A stretch of 64,000 nt of DNA from Micromonospora inyonensis (GCF_900091415.1 NZ_FMHU01000002.1:3224001-3288000); one strand, 5' to 3'; counted from the stretch's first letter, positions 8,901-16,941 are shown. Notes: generated by a model not told the origin, from the sequence alone. Made by a program: numbers and translations.

Positions 8901-9971
8901 CTGGGCGTGCCGGCCGTCGGCGCCGACGACAGTTTCTTCGACCTCGGTGGACATTCGCTCTCCGCCACCCGCCTGCTGGGCCGGGCGCGGGCCCTGCTCG
9001 ACGTCCGTCTGTCGGTACGCGACCTGTTCCGCCATCCGACCGTGTCGGCGCTCGCCGCCCGCATCGGTCCCCCACCGGTGGTCGCCACCGGCCCGGTCGC
9101 CGCCGTGCCGCTGCGGCGCACCGGCAGCCGGCCGCCGCTGTTCTGCCTGCCGCTGCCGGCCGGCCGGAGCTGGCCCTGGCTGCGCCTGGTCGCCCAGCTG
9201 CCCGCCGACGTTCCCGCGTACGGCCTCCAGGGCGGGGTGACCGGCTCGACCGGCTTCGAGGAACTGGTCGCCGGGTACGTGGCCCGGATCCGCGAGGTCC
9301 GGCCCGAGGGCCCATACCACCTGCTCGGCTGCGGGACCGGCGGCTACCTGGCGTACCAGGTGGCGGTCGCGTTGCAGGCGGCCGGCGCGGAGGTCGGGTT
9401 GCTGGCGCTGCTGGACAGCTTCCCGCCGGACGAGACGCATCCGTCGCCGCCACTGACCGATCGGGAGGCGCTGCTCGGCGTCCTCGACCTGTACGGCGTA
9501 CCGCGCCCCGCGTCGGGCCCGCCGGACGCCGCCACCGTGGCCGGTCTGCTGCATGCCCGGGGCGGCGGGCTGACCGGGGTCGACGAGACGGCGGTACGCG
9601 ACCAGGCCGACGCCCTCGCCCGGCTCAGCCACCTGGCGCACGAGTTCACGCCCGGCCGGTTCGTCGGGGACCCGCTGGTCCTCGCCACCCGCGCGGACGG
9701 GGCGGGGCAGCCGCCGACCGTGCCGGACTGGGGCAAGTACGTGACGGGCCGGGTCCGCGAGCGGCTGCTCGACGTCGACGGCCGGGACCCGCTGGCCCCC
9801 GGGCCGGTGACCGCCCTCGCCGCCGCGCTCGTCGCGGCCCTGGACGTCGGCGACGACCCGACCGGCCCGACAGCGGCGGACGGCACCGCGCCCGGGGAGC
9901 CGGCACCACCCGACACCGTGGCCACCGAGCGACCGCAGGAGGAGACGGGTAACCGTGAAACCCACCGATGA
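5940..9971 (+). CDS. NRPS, C-A-T-TE, with thioesterase domain lacking its Ser and His
   Basis: The 1343-residue protein has a condensation domain (about 1-430, HHLMVDG near 139), an adenylation domain (about 450-950, YTSGSTGTPKG near 615, NGYGPTE near 745, ASGKLDR near 945), a carrier domain (LGGHSLS near 1005) and a thioesterase fold (about 1063-1300). The order and the C-domain start resemble EntF-type modules. The TE nucleophile motif, normally G-x-S-x-G, reads GCGTGG, and the usual GDH histidine region reads DGRDPL, so the triad is missing. The adenylation pocket read by hand is D-A-G-V-S-V-G-V-S, which I cannot assign. The start GTG 5940 has GGAGG 5 nt upstream; TTG 5796 or ATG 5817 would add residues that overlap the leader repeats. 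Confidence 0.9.
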   Translation: MLFDHDRPNWPLLGAQSGIWYAESLDSTGASWSITDRVDIHGPVDPATMTAAHHQVERDCEALRLRFAVTATGPVQHVDPDASSPLHLVDVSAEADPEAAADAWMTADMAAPVDRLGTGLCTTALIRLAPEHFVLYRRVHHLMVDGWSIAQLHRRTAATYTALMTGQAPPPPPPPLRILGDGEAAYLASDRVERDRRHWLDRLADRPEPTRLAGRHGRRGGPVIRRRANLGVALTERMRAAAGRFGVGWSEFAVGVAAAYVGRMTGGTDVLLGLPVTGRMSRAERDVPGMTTNAMPLRVRMPAGTSLAALLAGVGAELRAGLLHSRYPAAMLGRDLGRTGQGRPFWGAVVNVMGSTAPLHFAGHPATVRTLSLPDVDDVSLVFFQLPDGDTELLLDADSVAHPPAELDAHLRRFLFFLEAATSAEPGTAVDELPLTDAGERERLLGWGRGPVRDIPPVGIHQLVEQWAERTPDAPALDDDGTPVSFRELDRRANRLARHLVDRGVGPGQVVAFALPRSATLVTAALAVLKSGAAFLSLDPAYPLARLSFMVDDAEPSLLLLSGETTALGDHLPVRRLLLDDPELTARLATLDAGPLSDRERTLPTSPWQPAYLIYTSGSTGTPKGVVVRHRGVVNLTAAMVDRLGSGPGTRTLQFASASFDAFVGEMTQSVLNGGTLVLAPAERLTPGPELTRLIRERQVNDLVLAPSVLDVLSPQELPPGTTVSIVGELSAPTVVERFAPVCRLINGYGPTEATVSTAMSGQLTGDRAAAPPIGTPLRNVRVYLLDAHRQLVPMGAVGELHIGGAGVSLGYRGNRALTEERFLPDPFATDDGEARMYRSGDLARWTADGELVFVGRDDDQVKIRGFRIELGEVEAALVRQPGVVRAAATVRDDDAGGRQLVGYVVPAPESAVDPARIRAGLAEALPAHLVPGIVVAVDELPRTASGKLDRGALPDPYAATRPSDATGGQTSRTDAEEVLAALFAELLGVPAVGADDSFFDLGGHSLSATRLLGRARALLDVRLSVRDLFRHPTVSALAARIGPPPVVATGPVAAVPLRRTGSRPPLFCLPLPAGRSWPWLRLVAQLPADVPAYGLQGGVTGSTGFEELVAGYVARIREVRPEGPYHLLGCGTGGYLAYQVAVALQAAGAEVGLLALLDSFPPDETHPSPPLTDREALLGVLDLYGVPRPASGPPDAATVAGLLHARGGGLTGVDETAVRDQADALARLSHLAHEFTPGRFVGDPLVLATRADGAGQPPTVPDWGKYVTGRVRERLLDVDGRDPLAPGPVTALAAALVAALDVGDDPTGPTAADGTAPGEPAPPDTVATERPQEETGNRETHR

Positions 9972-10893
9972 GGCCACCGCACGCGCCACCCGGGCCGACG
10001 TCCGCAACGCCGCCCGGCATCTGCGCACCGAGGTCGACGACCGGTCCTTCGCGTCGAAGCTGACGCTCTGGGCCCTGCTGACCATTGCCGGCGGGGTGCT
10101 GGCGGCCCGCCCGGAGATCACCCTGCGGGTGCTGGGCGTGGTGGTGTCGGGCTGCATGTTCGCCCACGCCGCCGAGTTGCAGCACCAGACGCTGCACGGG
10201 CTGGGATTCCGCCACGCGCGGGCGAACCGGCTGGTCGGCGTCCTGCTGGGACTGCCGATGCTGATCTCGTTCTCCGCGTACCGGGCCACCCACCTGCGGC
10301 ACCACCGCGACCTGGGCACCCCGGAGAACCGGGAGTTCTTCGACTACGGCGACCAGTACGGCACCGACCGGCCCCGGTCCCGGCTGCGCATTGCCCGGGA
10401 CTGGACGGTCCGCTTCACGATGCTGCACCACTACGGCCTGTTCCTGGTCGACGCCGGACGGGCGCTGCGCGGTGCGGACCACCCCGGGGAGACCCCCACC
10501 GTCGCCCGCCGGATCCGGACGGAACACCGGCTCGTCCTGGCCGTGCTCGCCGCCGCGACCCTCGGTTCGGTGCTGCTCGGCGAGGCCCTCGTGGTGTGGT
10601 GCTGGCTGGCCCCACTGCTGCTGGTCGCCGGGCCGGTGCACGCGTTGGTCGAGCTGCCGGAGCACTTCCGGTGCGCCACCCTGGACCGGGACCCGTTCGC
10701 CAACACCCGCACGATCCGGTCGAACCGGCTGATGACGTGGTTCACCAACGGCAACAACTTCCACGTCGAGCACCACCTGATGCCGAACCTGCCGATCGAA
10801 CGCCTGCCCGAGCTGCACCAGCAGGTGCGCCACCAGCTACACCACTTCCACCCCGGGTACGTGGACTTCTTCCGCACGTTGGTGCGCCGGTGA
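9955..10893 (+). CDS. membrane fatty acid desaturase family protein
   Basis: The 312-residue protein has two hydrophobic pairs and the three histidine clusters of membrane di-iron desaturases and hydroxylases: QHQTLH near residue 75, THLRHHR near 107 and NNFHVEHHLMP near 265. It probably inserts a double bond or a hydroxyl in an acyl chain. The ACP and ligase genes in the same operon suggest an acyl-ACP or acyl-amide substrate, which is inference. The GTG start overlaps the NRPS stop by 17 nt, and the stop overlaps the next GTG by 4 nt. Confidence 0.85.
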   Translation: MKPTDEATARATRADVRNAARHLRTEVDDRSFASKLTLWALLTIAGGVLAARPEITLRVLGVVVSGCMFAHAAELQHQTLHGLGFRHARANRLVGVLLGLPMLISFSAYRATHLRHHRDLGTPENREFFDYGDQYGTDRPRSRLRIARDWTVRFTMLHHYGLFLVDAGRALRGADHPGETPTVARRIRTEHRLVLAVLAAATLGSVLLGEALVVWCWLAPLLLVAGPVHALVELPEHFRCATLDRDPFANTRTIRSNRLMTWFTNGNNFHVEHHLMPNLPIERLPELHQQVRHQLHHFHPGYVDFFRTLVRR

Positions 10894-11534
10894 GCGCCCC
10901 GTCCACCACCGGGGTGGTGTTCCGGCTGGCCGAGTCGGCGGCGGACCGGGCGGCGGTGCTGCGGCTGCGCGACGCGGTCTACGTCCAGGACCAGGGGCGG
11001 CTGCACGACGCCGCCGACACCGAGCAGACCTTCGACCGCTTCGACCCGTACGCCCACTACATCCTCGCGCTCGACGGCGACGAGCCGGTCGGCACGGTCA
11101 AGGTCATCCCCGACCAGGCGGCCGGATTGCCCTGCGAGGACGTGGTCGACCTGACCGCGCTGCGACCGGGCAACCGGCTGGTCGAGTTCGGGCACCTGAT
11201 GACCCTCCCGGCGATCCGCAGCCGCTCGGTCGGGCTGGCGCTGATGCGCGAGGCGCTGGTGCACAGCGTCCGGCGCTTCGGCGCCACCCACATCATCGGG
11301 GACTTCTTCGTCGACGAGAACTCCGGCCAGCTCCGGGACTTCTATCTGGAGATCGGCTTCGTGCCGCTCGGCGAGCCGTACCTCGACGAACGGTTCGCCG
11401 GGGGGCCGCTGAGCCTGGTGGCCTACCTGGACGTGCCGGACGCGGTGGCCCGGTCCCGCGCGCCGGAAGGGCGGCGCAGCCGCCTGTTGCAGTTCTTCTT
11501 CGCCGACTACCACGCGTACGCCAGTGCCCGGTGA
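10890..11534 (+). CDS. GNAT-fold acyltransferase, FeeM/autoinducer-synthase-like
   Basis: The 214-residue protein has the AVLRLRDAVYVQDQGRL start seen in N-acyl amino acid synthases (FeeM) and related to acyl-homoserine lactone synthases. It continues with GTVKVIPD, the central VEFGHLMTLPAIRSRSVGLALM strand-helix that replaces the classic GNAT pyrophosphate loop, and a C-terminal FYLEIGFVPLGEPY. Enzymes of this group take an acyl chain directly from an acyl carrier protein and place it on an amine. A dedicated ACP gene lies 4.1 kb downstream in the same operon, which supports that donor. Confidence 0.75.
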   Translation: MSAPSTTGVVFRLAESAADRAAVLRLRDAVYVQDQGRLHDAADTEQTFDRFDPYAHYILALDGDEPVGTVKVIPDQAAGLPCEDVVDLTALRPGNRLVEFGHLMTLPAIRSRSVGLALMREALVHSVRRFGATHIIGDFFVDENSGQLRDFYLEIGFVPLGEPYLDERFAGGPLSLVAYLDVPDAVARSRAPEGRRSRLLQFFFADYHAYASAR

Positions 11535-11555
11535 CCCGGGCGGGAGGAGACGAGG

Positions 11556-13265
11556 GTGCGAACACGTCGTCAGGAGCTGGCCGAGGCGAAGGCGGCCCAC
11601 AACCATCCGACCTACTCGACGATGTCCTTCGTCATGGGCTGCGGGGTGCAGGGTCCCGGCTCCGGCGCGCACGTGACCGACGGCGACGGCCGGGACCTGC
11701 TGGCCCTGTTCGACCAGTACGGCAACCAGTCGTTCGGCTACTCGCACGAGCGGATCGTGGCCGCCGTCGCCGAGCAGTTGGCGTCCGGTCGGCTGAACAG
11801 CACGAAGATCCTCTTCGAGGAGGAGCAGATCCGGCTGACGGCCCGGTTGGCCGAGCTGACCGGCGGCCGGCTGCCGTACGCCTACCTGGCCAACGGGGGT
11901 GGGGAGAGCATCGACAACGCGCTCAAGCTGGCCCGCGCCGCCACCGGCCGGACCACGTTCGTCAGTGCCCTCGACTGCTTCCACGGCAAGACCTTCGCCG
12001 CGCTCAGCGCCGCCAACCGGCCCGAGCACGCCGCCCTGTACCGCCCGTTCCTGGAGCGGTTCCGACAGGTGCCCTTCGACGACTTGGCCGCGCTGGACCG
12101 GGCGGTGGACGGCGACACCGCGGCGGTGTTGCTGGAGCCGGTGCAGGCCGAGGGGGGCGTAATCGTCCCCGACGAGGACTACCTGGCCGGGGTGCGGCGG
12201 ATCTGCACCGAGCGGGGAACCCTGCTGATCCTCGACGAGATGCAGACCGCCTTCGGTCGCTGCGGGCCCTTCTTCGCCTTCGACCGGTTCGGGGTCACCC
12301 CCGACCTGGTCTGCGTGGGCAAGGCGTTCGGCGGCGGTGTGGTCCCCCTGTCGGCGGTGCTCGGCACCGAGGCGGTGTGGGACAGCCTGCGGGCGCTGCC
12401 GTCCGCCTTCGGGTCCAGCCTGGGCGGCAACCCGCTCTGCTGCCGGGTGGGGCTGGCCGCCATCGAGATCGCCACCGAGGAGTCGTTCGGCCGGACGGTG
12501 GCCGCGCACACCGAGACGCTCGGCACCCGGCTGCCCGCCCTGGTGGCCCGCTTCCCCCGGCTGCTCGCCGCGCACCGGGGCATCGGCATGATGCACGGCC
12601 TGGAGTTCCACGACGAGACCCTCGGCGGGATGGTGCTCGCACTGCTGCTGCGGCACGGCGTGACCTCGACGTACTCGCTCTACCACAACCGGGTGCTGCG
12701 GGTGCAGCCGCCGATGGTCATCTCCCCGGCCGACCTGGCGTACGGGCTGGACGTGCTGGAACGGGTGCTGGCCGAGGTGGACGCCCGGCAGGACGACCCG
12801 ACCGGACGACCGGCGGTGCCCTGCTCGCCCGTCACCCGGACGGCGCTGGTGCCGGTGCCCTGCGCCGAACTGCGCGACCTGCTGCACCGGCAGCCCCATC
12901 TGCTGGACCCGTTCGCGCTGGACCCGTCCGGGTGGGCCCCGACCGACGACGGGCTGACACCGGAGTTCGCCGGGACCCTCGGACACGACCGGGTGGTCTG
13001 GGCCGACCGGGTCACCCGCACACCGGAGGGCGTGACCGCCTCGGCCGTCCCCGACTGGATCTGGCGACGGCTGGACCGCACCGTCCGGGTCCGCCCGGTC
13101 GACGGTGACGACCGGCGCAGTGCGGTCGAGGTGCGCATCGACTGGGACACCGGCTCCGGGCCGTACGAGCCGCTGCTGGCCGGACAGCTCGGGCCGTTCG
13201 TCAGCGACCGGCTCGACGCCCTGCTCGCCCGACTGGCCGACGAGATGGCGAGGACGTGCTCATGA
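11556..13265 (+). CDS. class III PLP aminotransferase with extra C-terminal domain
   Basis: Residues 1-425 form a class III aminotransferase: YAYLANGGGESIDNALKLAR near 107, DCFHGKTFAALS, the ILDEMQTAFGRCG aspartate block near 230, and the PLP lysine in CVGKAFGGG near 255. Residues 435-569 are an additional domain (ELRDLLHRQPHLLDPFALD ... RLDALLARLADEMART) with alternating strands and a long final helix, compatible with an SRPBCC/START-like fold but not provable by eye. Such enzymes move amino groups to terminal carbons or aldehydes. The gene starts 21 nt after the GNAT stop, the widest gap in the operon, and its stop overlaps the ligase ATG (ATGA). Confidence 0.85.
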   Translation: MRTRRQELAEAKAAHNHPTYSTMSFVMGCGVQGPGSGAHVTDGDGRDLLALFDQYGNQSFGYSHERIVAAVAEQLASGRLNSTKILFEEEQIRLTARLAELTGGRLPYAYLANGGGESIDNALKLARAATGRTTFVSALDCFHGKTFAALSAANRPEHAALYRPFLERFRQVPFDDLAALDRAVDGDTAAVLLEPVQAEGGVIVPDEDYLAGVRRICTERGTLLILDEMQTAFGRCGPFFAFDRFGVTPDLVCVGKAFGGGVVPLSAVLGTEAVWDSLRALPSAFGSSLGGNPLCCRVGLAAIEIATEESFGRTVAAHTETLGTRLPALVARFPRLLAAHRGIGMMHGLEFHDETLGGMVLALLLRHGVTSTYSLYHNRVLRVQPPMVISPADLAYGLDVLERVLAEVDARQDDPTGRPAVPCSPVTRTALVPVPCAELRDLLHRQPHLLDPFALDPSGWAPTDDGLTPEFAGTLGHDRVVWADRVTRTPEGVTASAVPDWIWRRLDRTVRVRPVDGDDRRSAVEVRIDWDTGSGPYEPLLAGQLGPFVSDRLDALLARLADEMARTCS

Positions 13266-14743
13266 ACCTGGCAGAACTCACCGGGCGGTACCGTCACCGG
13301 CGCACCGCGCGGATCGTGGAGATCGACGCCGCCGGGCAGCGGCGGGAGGTGACCCACGCCGAGCTGGCCGAGGCCGTCGACGAGCGGGTCGCCCGGCTGC
13401 GCACCGCCGGGGTGGGCCCCGGTGACGTGGTCGGCATCCGGGCCGGCAACAGCATCGACTGGGTGGTGTGGGACCTGGCGGTGCTGGCGCGCGGCGCGGT
13501 GCTCCAGGCGTTCGGCGACGAGACCACGATCGACGCGGGGTTCGCCGACCGGCACGGGCTGGCCCTGCTGGTCGACGGCGACCGGGTGCACCAGACCGGC
13601 CGCCGGCCGCACCCGGTCGGCGAGATCCCGCCGGACCTGCACAGCCTGGTCTACTCCTCGGGCACCTCCGGCACGCTGAAGGGACTGCGGATCAGCCGGG
13701 CCGGCACCGAGTACGTGATCAGCCGGTTCGTGGACGCCTTCGCGGTCACCCCGGCCGACCGCCACCTGATCTTCCTGCCGTTGGCCAACTACCAGCAGCG
13801 GCTCTCCGTCTACTGCTGCCTGTGGGTGGGGGCCGATCTGGTGCTCGCGCCGTACCAGCGGGTCTTCACGGCGATCCGGCAGGAGCAGCCGACGTTCGTC
13901 ATCGCCCCGCCGGTCTTCTACGACGCGGCCCGGCACCTGCACGCGCGGAGTGCGGCCGGTACGCCCCTGCCCGAGTTCCTGGGCGGCCGGATGCGCTTCA
14001 TGATCACCGGAATGGCCCCGATCTCCCGGGCCACCCTGGACGCGTTCTGGGCCGGCGGGGTCCGCCTGCTGGAGGCGTACGGGATGACCGAGAGCGGCAT
14101 GATCGCCTGGAACACCGCCGACGCGCACCGGGTCGGCACGGTCGGCCGCCTCATCGACCCGGACGCGGTGGAGTTCCGGCCCGACGGTGAACTGCTGATC
14201 CGGCGACCGGCCCCGTTGAGCCTCGGCTACTTCGACGTGCCGGCGGAGGTGGCCGGCGAGACCTTCCGCCCGGACGGCACGATCGTCACCGGCGACTACG
14301 GCCGGCTGGACTCCGACGGTTTCCTCACCCTCGTCGGGCGGAAGAAGGACGTGATCACCCTCGGCAACGGCCGGAAGGTGCACCCGGCCGAGATCGAGGC
14401 CCGCTTCACCGGGGTGCCCGGGGTGGCCGACCTGATCGTGGTGCCGACCCGGTCGCACCGGCTCGGCGCGATCGTCACCCCGACGGCCGACACCCCCGAG
14501 CAGCGGACCGCCGTGCGGGACGGCGTCGAGCGGGTCAACGCCGGCCTGCCGAGCCACGAACGCCTCGCCGCCGTGGCGTTCAGCGCCACGCCGCTGCGCG
14601 GGGACCCCCGCTTCCTGACCGCGAACCTGAAGCTCAGCCGCACCGCGGCGGCGGACTGGTTCGCCGACCACGTCGGGGCGGGCGACCCGGCCGACTCGGC
14701 CCGTGTCGCGGTCGACGCGCCCGCCCAGGCGGGTTCCGCATGA
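13262..14743 (+). CDS. AMP-dependent acyl ligase (ANL superfamily)
   Basis: The 493-residue protein has the ANL motifs: YSSGTSGTLKG near residue 128, LEAYGMTESG near 275, GDYGRLDSDGFLTLVGRKKD near 350, and NLKLSR with the late lysine near 460. It lacks a fused carrier or ligand domain, so it most likely adenylates a carboxylic acid and passes it to CoA or to the small ACP encoded two genes downstream. The P-loop is T-S-G-T-L-K-G rather than T-G-x-P-K-G. The start overlaps the aminotransferase stop and the stop overlaps the next ATG, each by 4 nt. Confidence 0.85.
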   Translation: MNLAELTGRYRHRRTARIVEIDAAGQRREVTHAELAEAVDERVARLRTAGVGPGDVVGIRAGNSIDWVVWDLAVLARGAVLQAFGDETTIDAGFADRHGLALLVDGDRVHQTGRRPHPVGEIPPDLHSLVYSSGTSGTLKGLRISRAGTEYVISRFVDAFAVTPADRHLIFLPLANYQQRLSVYCCLWVGADLVLAPYQRVFTAIRQEQPTFVIAPPVFYDAARHLHARSAAGTPLPEFLGGRMRFMITGMAPISRATLDAFWAGGVRLLEAYGMTESGMIAWNTADAHRVGTVGRLIDPDAVEFRPDGELLIRRPAPLSLGYFDVPAEVAGETFRPDGTIVTGDYGRLDSDGFLTLVGRKKDVITLGNGRKVHPAEIEARFTGVPGVADLIVVPTRSHRLGAIVTPTADTPEQRTAVRDGVERVNAGLPSHERLAAVAFSATPLRGDPRFLTANLKLSRTAAADWFADHVGAGDPADSARVAVDAPAQAGSA

Positions 14744-15684
14744 TCGTCGACGGGCACGTGGTGCTGGCCAGCGACCGGGTCGTCCCCCGCGAGTACCTGG
14801 AGGAGCAGGCCGCGAACATCCACCACCGACTGGCCGCGCACGGGCGGGGCGGGAACCGCGCGGCGGTGACCGAACGGCTGCTGGCCATCCACTCCGACCA
14901 CGACGCAGACCGCCTGGTCACCGAGCTGGACGCCGCGGGGGTGGATGTGGCGTTCCTGGTGGCCGCCGACTTCTCGCACGTCTCACCCCGGGCCACGCCC
15001 CCGGACGAGCTGGCCCGCCTGCACGACCGGGTCTGCCGCCGGCACCCGGGCCGGTTCCGGGTGTTCTGGGGCGTGGACCCGCGCGCCGGGGCGGCCGGGC
15101 CGGAGGAGTTCGAGCGGACGGTGTCCGGGTACGGCTTCGCCGGGCTGAAGCTCTACCCGCCGGCCGGCTACTCCCCCAGCGACCGGCGGCTCTACCCGTA
15201 CTACGAGATCTGCGCGGCACGCGGGCTGCCGGTGCTGACCCACACCGGTCCGGGCTGGGCGCCGCTGGACTTCACCTACGGCCCACCGCTGCTGGTCGAC
15301 CAGGCGGCCCGGGATTTCCCGGGGGTGAACTTCATCCTCGGCCACGGTGGGGTGACCCACGTGGAGGAGGCCTCGTACCTGTGCGCCCACCGGCCCAACG
15401 TCCACCTGGACGTCAGCCAGTTCCCGTCGATGCTGACCGCCGACGGCTGGGTGGCGCACCTGAACCGGCTGTTCCGCAGCGGCATCAACCACAAGATCGT
15501 GTTCGGCACCTGCTGGCCGTCGTACCGGATGTCGACGACCCTGCCGGCGGTGCTGGCCGCCTTCACCTCGGACGGCGTCTTCGCCGGCGTCCGTCCCTCC
15601 CACCAGAGAATGATCATGGGAGAGACCATCCTTCGCCTGGCCGGCGACCCGGTCGCCGCCACCACCCCGGGAGGCCACCAGTGA
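14740..15684 (+). CDS. amidohydrolase_2 family protein with two metal ligands replaced (probable pseudoenzyme)
   Basis: The 314-residue product is clearly paralogous to the gene at 15929 (shared GLKLYPPAGYSPSDRRLYPYYE and the LVDQAARDFP...LGHGGVTHVE block), an ACMSD-like amidohydrolase_2 TIM barrel. Catalysis in that family uses an N-terminal HxH, a mid-barrel His and a late Asp. Here the first motif reads DGHVVLAS, with the second His changed to Val, and the late motif reads FGTCWPS, with Asp changed to Cys. THTGP and LGHGG are retained. It is probably a structural or regulatory partner, or uses unusual metal binding. Confidence 0.85.
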   Translation: MIVDGHVVLASDRVVPREYLEEQAANIHHRLAAHGRGGNRAAVTERLLAIHSDHDADRLVTELDAAGVDVAFLVAADFSHVSPRATPPDELARLHDRVCRRHPGRFRVFWGVDPRAGAAGPEEFERTVSGYGFAGLKLYPPAGYSPSDRRLYPYYEICAARGLPVLTHTGPGWAPLDFTYGPPLLVDQAARDFPGVNFILGHGGVTHVEEASYLCAHRPNVHLDVSQFPSMLTADGWVAHLNRLFRSGINHKIVFGTCWPSYRMSTTLPAVLAAFTSDGVFAGVRPSHQRMIMGETILRLAGDPVAATTPGGHQ

Positions 15685-15932
15685 GCGTCGACGTCGCCGC
15701 GTTGCAGAAGGAAGCCGTCGAGTGGGTCCGGGAATGGAACGAGGACGACCTCCCGGTCGACCTGGACGTCGACACCCCCCTGCTGGCCAAGGGCCTGCTC
15801 GACTCGATGGGCATGGTCGCCTTCGTGTCGTTCCTGGAGGAGCGGTTCGACCTCCGGTTCGACTTCACCAGCTTCGTGCCGGGACCGAACGCGTCGATCC
15901 GCACCCTGCTCGACCACTGCCTCGGACGATGA
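15681..15932 (+). CDS. stand-alone acyl carrier protein
   Basis: The 83-residue acidic protein ends helix I with WNEDDLPVDLDVD and carries the phosphopantetheine motif GLLDSMGM, followed by FLEERFDLRFDF as helices II-III. Size and motif are those of a discrete ACP. It is placed between the two amidohydrolase genes with 4-nt overlaps at both ends, so it is co-translated with them. The neighbouring AMP-ligase is the likely loading enzyme, while the desaturase and GNAT proteins are possible users of its acyl thioester. No phosphopantetheinyl transferase gene is nearby. Confidence 0.9.
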   Translation: MSVDVAALQKEAVEWVREWNEDDLPVDLDVDTPLLAKGLLDSMGMVAFVSFLEERFDLRFDFTSFVPGPNASIRTLLDHCLGR

Positions 15933-16873
15933 TCCACGACGGCCACTGCCACGTCGCCTCCACCGACTTCATCCCCCGGGCGTTCCTCACCGACGTCGCG
16001 GCGGCCATGCACCGGGGGCTCAGCGCGGTCACCACCGCACCGCCGCTGGCCACCCTGGTCGAGCGGTACGTCGCACAGCACCAGGACCACCACGCCGACC
16101 GGCTGGTGGCCGAGATGGACGCCGCGGGGGTGGCCACGGCGGTGCTTCTCGTGCCGGACTTCGGGCTGGTGATGTCGACCCCGCTGTCCCTGGCGGAGAT
16201 GGCCCGGCGACACCACGGGATCCGGACCCGGCATCCCGGCCGGTTCCGGGTCTACCTCGGCGCGGACCCGCGCCGGGGCGAGACGGGGGCGCGCGAGTTC
16301 GCCGACCTGGTGGACCGGTACGGCTTCGAGGGGATGAAGCTCTACCCGCCCTGCGGCTACTCACCGTCGGACCGGGCGCTCTACCCGTACTACGAGGAGT
16401 GCCGGGCCCGGTCGATGCCGGTCTTCGTGCACACCGGACCGACCGGGCGGAGCCTGAGCTTCAACCCCGCCCACCCGCTCCTGGTCGACCAGGCGGCCCG
16501 GGACTTCCCGGACCTGGTCTTCGTGCTCGGCCACGGCGGGGTCAGCCACGTCGACGTCACCTCGTACCTGGCCCTGCACCGGCGCAACGTCTACCTCGAC
16601 ACCGGCGGCTTCGCCGGCTCGCCCGGCACGGGCTGGCCGCAGCGGTTGAACCAGCTGTTCCGGCTGGGCGTCAACCACAAGATCATCTTCGGGACCGACT
16701 GGCCGCTGAACCAGCTCACCGGCGGGCTGCCCCGGCTGCTCGCCGAGGTGTGCGACGGGTCCGAGGTCTTCGCCGGGGTGTCCCGGGGTGACCGGGACCT
16801 GCTGCTCGGCGGGAACCTGCTGCGGGTGGTCGCACCGGCGGACCGGCCGGCGCGGGCCGGGGCGGGACCGTGA
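15929..16873 (+). CDS. amidohydrolase_2 family enzyme, metal site intact
   Basis: The 314-residue product keeps all ligands expected of the ACMSD-like amidohydrolases: HxH in DGHCHVAS at residues 5-7, His in FVHTGPTG near 170, His in LGHGGVSHVD near 205 and Asp in FGTDWPLN near 253. The family includes metal-dependent decarboxylases and hydrolases acting on small carboxylic acids. It is the last gene of the operon and shares about the whole length with the ligand-poor paralog two genes upstream. The substrate is unknown; decarboxylation or hydrolysis of a carrier-bound or free acid is an inference from context. Confidence 0.85.
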   Translation: MIHDGHCHVASTDFIPRAFLTDVAAAMHRGLSAVTTAPPLATLVERYVAQHQDHHADRLVAEMDAAGVATAVLLVPDFGLVMSTPLSLAEMARRHHGIRTRHPGRFRVYLGADPRRGETGAREFADLVDRYGFEGMKLYPPCGYSPSDRALYPYYEECRARSMPVFVHTGPTGRSLSFNPAHPLLVDQAARDFPDLVFVLGHGGVSHVDVTSYLALHRRNVYLDTGGFAGSPGTGWPQRLNQLFRLGVNHKIIFGTDWPLNQLTGGLPRLLAEVCDGSEVFAGVSRGDRDLLLGGNLLRVVAPADRPARAGAGP

Positions 16874-16941
16874 CCCGCCCGGCCGTCCCGCGGCGGCGGG
16901 TGGCGGCCGGGCCGGGCCCGGCAGGTGCGCCCGCGACGCCG

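Noticed and set aside
9330..9350. Cys in GCGTGG as a replacement thioesterase nucleophile.
   Set aside because: The Cys is one position before the usual Ser and the catalytic His is also missing, so I treat the domain as inactive until shown otherwise.
6186..10319. A 1377-codon open frame antisense to the first NRPS gene, and similar long antisense frames across the window (for example 21245-23404 and 12680-14671).
   Set aside because: High third-position GC leaves the opposite strand open. The translations are rich in Arg, Pro, Gly and Ala without family motifs, while the sense strand holds clear enzymes.
16874..16941. Hairpin between amidohydrolase and hydroxylase genes as a terminator.
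   Set aside because: The region is nearly pure G/C with many weak self-matches but no single clear stem with a sensible loop.
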